64,000 nucleotides of DNA from Thauera aromatica_A (lineage in GTDB: Bacteria > Pseudomonadota > Gammaproteobacteria > Burkholderiales > Rhodocyclaceae). Each line of letters begins with the position of its first letter. Position 1 is the first letter of the stretch. The notes under the pieces were generated by a model. The model had not been told where the DNA came from and did no database searches. It saw only the letters and a program-made list of their open reading frames with translations. Made by a program: the position numbers and the translations under genes. The DNA is taken from NCBI RefSeq assembly GCF_023093595.1, contig NZ_JALLIK010000110.1:186001-250000 (forward strand). The letters are read 5' to 3'. Of this stretch, positions 59,114-64,000 are shown one piece after another.

Positions 59114-61219
59114 TCAGGCCGACAGGCGCGAGATGTCCGCCACCTGGTTCATCAGCCCGGCCAGCCGCGCCAGCAAGGCGAGCCGGTTGTGCCGCGTCAG
59201 CGGCTCCTCGGCCATCACCATGACGTCCTCGAAGAAGCGGTCCACCGCCGCGCGCAGCCCGGCGAGCACGCACAGGGCATCGGCGTAGTCCTCGTTGGCG
59301 ACGTGGGAGTCGACCAGCGGTGCGACCTCGATCAGCTGGTGGAACAGCGCCTTCTCGGCCTCTTCCTGGAGCAGCGCGAGGTCCGGTTCGCCCGGGGTGA
59401 CCGCGGCCTTTTTCAGGATATTGACGATGCGCTTGTTGGCCGCGGCCAGGGCCTCGGCTTCGGGCAGCGCACGGAAGGCCTCGACCGCGGCGAGCTTGGC
59501 CGGCACCAGGTCGATGCGCGCAGGCTTCAAGGCGAGCACGGCGTCGATCACGGCGCCGTCGCGACCGGTCTCGCGGAGCAGGTTCTTCAGGCGCTCGAGC
59601 ATGAAGTCCTGTAACTGGGCGGCGAAGCCTTCGGCGCCGAGCAGCCCCGGCTTGAAGCCGGCGGCGGCGGCTTCGATCAGCTTCGGCAGCTCCAGCGGCA
59701 GCGGCGTCTCGATCAGGATGCGCAGCACGCCGAGGGCGGCGCGGCGCAGCGCGAACGGGTCCTTGTCACCGGTCGGCAGCAGGCCGATGCCGAAGAAGCC
59801 GACCAGGGAATCGAGCTTGTCGGCCAGCGCCACCGCGGCGGCGACGTTGCCCGCGGGCAGCGCGTCGCCGGCGAAACGCGGCTGATAGTGGGCCTGGATG
59901 GCGTCCGCCACCACCGGCCCCTCGCCGTCGGCGAGGGCGTAGTAGCGCCCCATGATGCCCTGCAGCTCGGGGAACTCGCCGACCATGTCGGTGACGAGGT
60001 CGGCCTTCGCCAGACGCGCGGCGCGCTTTGCCGCGGCGACGTCGCCGTGCAGTTGCGCCGCGATCGCGCCGGCCAGCGCCTCCAGGCGCTCGACGCGCTC
60101 GAGCTGGCTGCCGAGCTTGTTGTGATAGACCACCGGCGCCAGGCGCGGCAGACGGGCCTCGAGCTTGTGCTTCTTGTCCTGCTCGAAGAAGAAGCGCGCG
60201 TCGGACAGGCGCGGGCGCACCACGCGCGCGTTGCCGGAGACGATGTTCGAGGGATCGGCCACGCGCATGTTGGAGACGATCAGGAAGCGGTTGAGCAGGG
60301 TTCCGGCCGCGTCGAACAGGGGGAAGTACTTCTGGTTGGCGCGCATCGTCAGGATCAGGCACTCCTGCGGCACGGCAAGGAATTCGGCCTCGAACTGGCC
60401 GACGTACACCGTCGGATGCTCGACCAGCGCGGCGACCTCGTCGAGCAGGTCGGCGTAATCTTCCTTGCTCGCACCGAGCCGCGCGCCCTGCTTCGCCGCC
60501 TCGGCCAGCAGCTGGCACTCGATGTCGGCGCGGCGTTCGGCGAAGCAGGGAATGACCTTGCCCTCGGCGAGCAGGGTCGGCTCGTAGGCGTCGGCGGTGG
60601 CGAGTTCGATGTCGCCGCGGCTCATGAAGCGGTGGCCGCGGGTCGTGCGCCCCGCATCGAGGTCGAGCACGCGACCGGGCACCACCTCGGCGCCGTGCAG
60701 GAAGGTGAGCTTGTGCACCGGGCGCACGAAGGTGGCGTCGCCGTCGCCCCAGCGCATCACCTTCGGAATCGGCAGCGCCTTCACCGCATCGTGGACGATG
60801 GCCGACAGCACTTCGGCGAGCTTTGCCCCGGGCACGACGGCGGTGTGGAACAAAGCCTCGGCCTTGCCGTCGATGCGGCGCTCGAAGCCGGCCACGGCAT
60901 CGGCGGCGATGCCCTTGGCCTCCATCTTCTTGCGCAGCGCGGGGGTCGGCTTGCCCTCGGCGTCGAGCGCCACCGACACCGGCATCAGCTTCTCGGTGAC
61001 TTCCTTCGCCGCCGCTTCGGCCGCGACCTGCGCCACCGTCACCGCCAGCCGGCGCGGGCTGGCGAAGCTGCGAAAAGCCGCATCCGCCGACGCCAGCCCC
61101 TTCGCCACGAGGCCCTCGGCAATTCGGGTGGCGAAGGTCTCGCCCAGGCGCGGCAAGGCCTTCGGCGGCAGTTCTTCGGTGAGCAGCTCGACGAGGAGCG
61201 TTGCGGTCGCGCCGGTCAT
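59114..61219 (-). CDS. glyS: Glycyl-tRNA synthetase beta subunit
   Basis: 701-aa beta chain of the alpha2beta2 bacterial GlyRS. LLVELLTEELPPKALPRLG at the N-terminus, SPRRLAV, MRWGDGDATFVRPVHKL, RGHRFMS, MRANQKYFPLFD, ARFFFEQDKK and KADLVTDMVGEFPELQGIMGRYYA (in parts) are diagnostic. C-terminal anticodon-binding DALR-like region is complete. It shares one base with the glyQ stop (TGATG). Confidence 0.97.
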   Translation of the reverse strand: MTGATATLLVELLTEELPPKALPRLGETFATRIAEGLVAKGLASADAAFRSFASPRRLAVTVAQVAAEAAAKEVTEKLMPVSVALDAEGKPTPALRKKMEAKGIAADAVAGFERRIDGKAEALFHTAVVPGAKLAEVLSAIVHDAVKALPIPKVMRWGDGDATFVRPVHKLTFLHGAEVVPGRVLDLDAGRTTRGHRFMSRGDIELATADAYEPTLLAEGKVIPCFAERRADIECQLLAEAAKQGARLGASKEDYADLLDEVAALVEHPTVYVGQFEAEFLAVPQECLILTMRANQKYFPLFDAAGTLLNRFLIVSNMRVADPSNIVSGNARVVRPRLSDARFFFEQDKKHKLEARLPRLAPVVYHNKLGSQLERVERLEALAGAIAAQLHGDVAAAKRAARLAKADLVTDMVGEFPELQGIMGRYYALADGEGPVVADAIQAHYQPRFAGDALPAGNVAAAVALADKLDSLVGFFGIGLLPTGDKDPFALRRAALGVLRILIETPLPLELPKLIEAAAAGFKPGLLGAEGFAAQLQDFMLERLKNLLRETGRDGAVIDAVLALKPARIDLVPAKLAAVEAFRALPEAEALAAANKRIVNILKKAAVTPGEPDLALLQEEAEKALFHQLIEVAPLVDSHVANEDYADALCVLAGLRAAVDRFFEDVMVMAEEPLTRHNRLALLARLAGLMNQVADISRLSA

Positions 61220-62145
61220 CACGCGGCCTCCTTGGTGGCGTTGAGCATCGGGAAGCCGAGGGCTTCGCGGGATTCGAAATAGGCCTGGGCGACGGCGCGC
61301 GACAGGTTGCGGATGCGGCCGATGTAGGCGGCACGCTCGGTCACCGAGATGGCGCCGCGGGCATCGAGCAGGTTGAAGGTATGGGCGGCCTTCAGCACCA
61401 TCTCGTAGGCCGGCAGGGCGAGGCCGAACTCCATAATGCGCTTCGCCTCGGATTCGTAACTGGTGAACAGCGAGAACAGGAAGTCGACGTTGCTGTGCTC
61501 GAAGTTGAAGGTCGACTGCTCGACCTCGTTCTGGTGATAGACGTCGCCGTAGGTGACCGCGCGCCCGTCGGGGCCGACCGACCACACCAGGTCGTAGACG
61601 TTTTCCACGCCCTGCAGGTACATCGCCAGGCGCTCGATACCGTAGGTGATCTCGCCCAGCACCGGCCTGCAGTCGAGGCCGCCGACCTGCTGGAAGTAGG
61701 TGAACTGGGTGACCTCCATGCCGTCCAGCCACACTTCCCAGCCCAGACCCCAGGCGCCCAGGGTGGGGTTTTCCCAGTCGTCCTCGACAAAGCGGATGTC
61801 ATGGGCGCCGGTATCGATGCCGAGCGCGCGGAGCGAATCGAGGTAGAGTTCCTGGATGTCCAGCGGCGAGGGCTTGAGCACCACCTGGAACTGGTAGTAG
61901 TGCTGCAGACGGTTGGGGTTTTCGCCGTAGCGGCCGTCCTTGGGCCGGCGCGAAGGCTGGACGTAGGCCGCGTTCCACGGCTCGGGGCCGATCGCACGCA
62001 GGAACGTGGCGGTATGGCTGGTGCCGGCGCCGACTTCGAGGTCGTAGGGCTGCAGCAGCACGCAGCCGCGCTCGCCCCAGAACTGCTGGAGGGTGAGGAT
62101 GACTTGCTGGAAGGTCGGATTGACGAGTCGGGAGTGGGTGGTCAT
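61219..62145 (-). CDS. glyQ: Glycyl-tRNA synthetase alpha subunit
   Basis: 308-aa catalytic class II subunit. TFQQVILTLQQFWGERGCVLLQPYD, here as LQQFWGERGCVLLQPYD, EVGAGTSHTATFLRAIGPEPW in parts, YVQPSRRPKDGRYGENPNR, and GLGWEVWLDGMEVTQFTYFQQ are highly conserved. ATG 62145 matches the family start (MTTHSRLVNPTFQQ). Confidence 0.97.
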   Translation of the reverse strand: MTTHSRLVNPTFQQVILTLQQFWGERGCVLLQPYDLEVGAGTSHTATFLRAIGPEPWNAAYVQPSRRPKDGRYGENPNRLQHYYQFQVVLKPSPLDIQELYLDSLRALGIDTGAHDIRFVEDDWENPTLGAWGLGWEVWLDGMEVTQFTYFQQVGGLDCRPVLGEITYGIERLAMYLQGVENVYDLVWSVGPDGRAVTYGDVYHQNEVEQSTFNFEHSNVDFLFSLFTSYESEAKRIMEFGLALPAYEMVLKAAHTFNLLDARGAISVTERAAYIGRIRNLSRAVAQAYFESREALGFPMLNATKEAA

Positions 62146-62256
62146 GGTCTCGGAGGCCTTGCAGCCGTGCAGCGCACGCAAAGGCGGTGATTTTACCGGG
62201 GTTCGGCGGACAAGGGGCGAGGGAAAGACGGCTCGTGCCGACGCCCCGCCTCCCCT

Positions 62257-63816
62257 CTAAGGTGCCGGAGGAAGGCTGCCGCCTTCCGGAAGCGGCCGGG
62301 CGCGGTTGCGGACGAGGCGCGATGCCATTCCCAGCACCGTCAGCAAGGCGAGGCCCAGCGCCACCCGGTCCCCCCAGCGCGCATAAGGCGTCTGTCCCGC
62401 GTAGCCCTGCACCGTCGCACGCAGCACGCCGCGCTCGAACCCGGGCAGCACCGCGGCGACACTGCCGTCGGGAAGGACGACTGCGGTCATCCCGGTGTTG
62501 GTCGAACGCAGCATCGGCCGTCCGGTCTCCAGCGCGCGCACGCGCGCGATCTGCAGGTGCTGGGGCTGGGCGAGCGAGTCGCCGTACCAGGCAAGGTTGG
62601 AGAGGTTGAGCATCAGCGTCGCGGCCGGCAGCGCGCGGATCAACTCGGCGCCGAACAAATCCTCGTAGCAGATGTTGAGCGCCACCTGCTGGCCGTCGAG
62701 CCGCATCGGCGGCTGCTCGGGCGCGCCCCGGGTCTGGTCGGACATCGGAATGCTGGCGAGGCGGTAGAACCAGCCGAACAGCGGCGGCGAATACTCGCCG
62801 AAGGGCACCAGATGCCGTTTGGCATAGTGCTGGGGCTCGCCCCCGCCCAGGCTCATAGCGGCGTTGAAGATCCGCCCCGCCTCGTCGCGATGGAAGACGC
62901 CGAGCACGAGCTGGCCGCCGGCTTCACCGGCAAAGCGTTCGAGGAGCGCGAGATAGCCTTCGGGCAGGTGGTCGACGAGCGTCGGCAGGGTGGTTTCGGG
63001 GAGGACGACGATAGCCGGCGGGTCCGCACCGGCGAAGGCGGCGCGCACCAGTTCCAGATTGACCCGCAGCACTTCGGCGAAGCGCTCGGGGTCCCACTTC
63101 ATGCTTTGCTCGAAGCGGGTCTGCACCAGCGCGACCTCGACCGGCGCCCCGGCCGGCGTCGTCCATCCACGGCCGAGCAGCCCGCTGCCGACGAGCAGCA
63201 GGCCACCCAGCAGCACCGCCGCGCCCCCGGCACGGGCCGGGCGACGCCAGTCGGCAAAGGCGAGCAAGGCGCCAGCGAAGGCGAGCAGGCCGCCCACGCC
63301 ATACACTCCGATCAGCGGCAGGAAGCCGGCGAGCGGACTGGGCGGCGTCTGCGAATAACCGATCGCGAGCCACGGGAAGCCGGTAAACAGCACCCCGCGC
63401 AGCCATTCCGCGAGCAGCCACAGGGCACCGAACAGCGCCGCCGACCCCAACGCCCCCGCCCGCCCCGACGCCGAGCGGCGCTCGCCCCGGCCGCGCAGAC
63501 GGACGAAGGCGGCCCCCGCCAGCGCCGGATAAAGCGCGAGGTAGGCGCAGAACAGCGCGATCGCGAGCGCGGCGAGCGGCGCCGGCATGCCGCCGTAGCG
63601 CTCGAGCGCGACATACAGCCAGGACACGCCGGCGCCGAAGGCACCGAACCCCCAGCAGAAGCCGAGGCGGAAGCCGTCGGCCGCGCCCCCGGCGCGCCCG
63701 AGCAGGGCGGCGAGCACCGCCAGACTGGGCAGCGCGAGCGGGAACAGGCCGAACGGGGCGAAGGCGAACACCGCCCCCCCTCCGGCGAGCAGCGCGACAA
63801 GGGCCGGGCGCCGCAT
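62257..63816 (-). CDS. lnt: Apolipoprotein N-acyltransferase
   Basis: Third enzyme of lipoprotein maturation, 519 aa. Six to eight N-terminal helices, then a nitrilase-like domain with catalytic Glu in VVLPETTLPT, Lys in YAKRHLVPFGEYSP and Cys in NICYEDLFG. The ATG at 63816 shares a base with the corC stop; a GTG one codon earlier is also possible. Confidence 0.95.
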   Translation of the reverse strand: MRRPALVALLAGGGAVFAFAPFGLFPLALPSLAVLAALLGRAGGAADGFRLGFCWGFGAFGAGVSWLYVALERYGGMPAPLAALAIALFCAYLALYPALAGAAFVRLRGRGERRSASGRAGALGSAALFGALWLLAEWLRGVLFTGFPWLAIGYSQTPPSPLAGFLPLIGVYGVGGLLAFAGALLAFADWRRPARAGGAAVLLGGLLLVGSGLLGRGWTTPAGAPVEVALVQTRFEQSMKWDPERFAEVLRVNLELVRAAFAGADPPAIVVLPETTLPTLVDHLPEGYLALLERFAGEAGGQLVLGVFHRDEAGRIFNAAMSLGGGEPQHYAKRHLVPFGEYSPPLFGWFYRLASIPMSDQTRGAPEQPPMRLDGQQVALNICYEDLFGAELIRALPAATLMLNLSNLAWYGDSLAQPQHLQIARVRALETGRPMLRSTNTGMTAVVLPDGSVAAVLPGFERGVLRATVQGYAGQTPYARWGDRVALGLALLTVLGMASRLVRNRARPLPEGGSLPPAP

Positions 63817-64000
63817 CACTCGGCGGCGGTTTCGGCTCGCGCCTGGCGCTCGACCACCAGGGTGTGCACCCGCCGGCTGTCGGCGCGCAGGACCTGGATC
63901 TTCAGGCCTTCGAGTTCCACTTCTTCGCCGCGCTTGGGCAGGCGGCCGAAGTGGCGGATGACGAGGCCGCCGACGGTGTCGTATTCGTCGTCGCTGAAGT
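63816..64000 (-). CDS. corC: CorC/HlyC-family transporter-associated protein, C-terminal part (cut by window edge)
   Basis: Only the last 61 codons are present. The translated end, DDEYDTVGGLVIRHFGRLPKRGEEV in parts (YDTVGGLVIRHFGRLP, GEEVELEGLKIQVL) and ADSRRVHTLVVER, is the CorC_HlyC C-terminal domain of magnesium/cobalt efflux accessory proteins (YbeX). The ybeX-lnt pairing is conserved. The CBS domains lie outside the window. Confidence 0.88.
   Translation of the reverse strand, partial: FSDDEYDTVGGLVIRHFGRLPKRGEEVELEGLKIQVLRADSRRVHTLVVERQARAETAAE

Overview
The window is chromosomal DNA from a very GC-rich betaproteobacterium. The gene content and order fit Rhodocyclales (Thauera/Azoarcus/Aromatoleum-like): an aa3 oxidase with an FNR-type box, PHA phasin, short-form HisG, the mla-ibaG-murA-his superoperon, rpe-gph-trpEGDC, and corC-lnt-glyQS-gmhB-plsC. 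The assignment is by inference from content; no rRNA or tRNA gene was seen.

Layout. 1-1151 (-): start of coxA and all of coxB, with an FNR/Anr-like site upstream. 1.5-5.1 kb (+): Na/Pi cotransporter-like protein and RecQ. 5.1-15.8 kb (-): one long co-oriented run, transcribed as rpe, gph, candidate Trp-rich leader peptide, trpE, trpG, trpD, trpC, tamB, msrA and an FKBP isomerase. 15.9-19.9 kb (-): an unusual trio of a GAF-domain PulE-type ATPase, a class II cyclic-nucleotide phosphodiesterase-like metallohydrolase and a twin-FHA protein. 20-22 kb (-): sucCD. 22.3-26.2 kb: DUF2889 protein, FimV-like membrane protein, Nif3-like protein and DegS-like protease. 26.2-35.1 kb (-): hisG-hisD, then hisB-H-A-F-I-E-hint-tatA-tatB-tatC, with hisC inserted in the opposite orientation. 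35.2 kb (+): rnk. 35.7-42.9 kb (-): mlaFEDACB, a second ABC exporter pair, ibaG and murA.

43.1-51.8 kb (+) holds a compact, tightly overlapped pilus/type II secretion-like cluster: secretin lipoprotein, ATPase, platform protein, a fused PilM/GspL-like plus periplasmic-domain protein, a large pseudopilin-like protein without a cleavage motif, and two prepilins. It follows an AT-rich island and is the best candidate in the window for a poorly described system. 51.8-53.8 kb (-): CPA2 K+/H+ antiporter. 54-57.6 kb (+): kdsD-lptC-lptA (without kdsC between them), enoyl-CoA hydratase, and a phasin with a near-consensus promoter flanked by inverted operator-like repeats. 57.7-64 kb (-): corC (partial), lnt, glyQ, glyS, gmhB and plsC.

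Most genes are housekeeping: amino-acid biosynthesis (Trp, His), TCA cycle, and envelope biogenesis (Kdo and heptose for LPS, Lpt, Mla, MurA, Lnt, Tat, TamB). Many neighbours overlap by ATGA or GTGA, indicating translational coupling. Every stretch longer than about 300 bases is coding except 1152-1521, described under the FNR-like box and the Na/Pi entry. The next largest gap, gph-trpE (14178-14469), holds the candidate trp leader.
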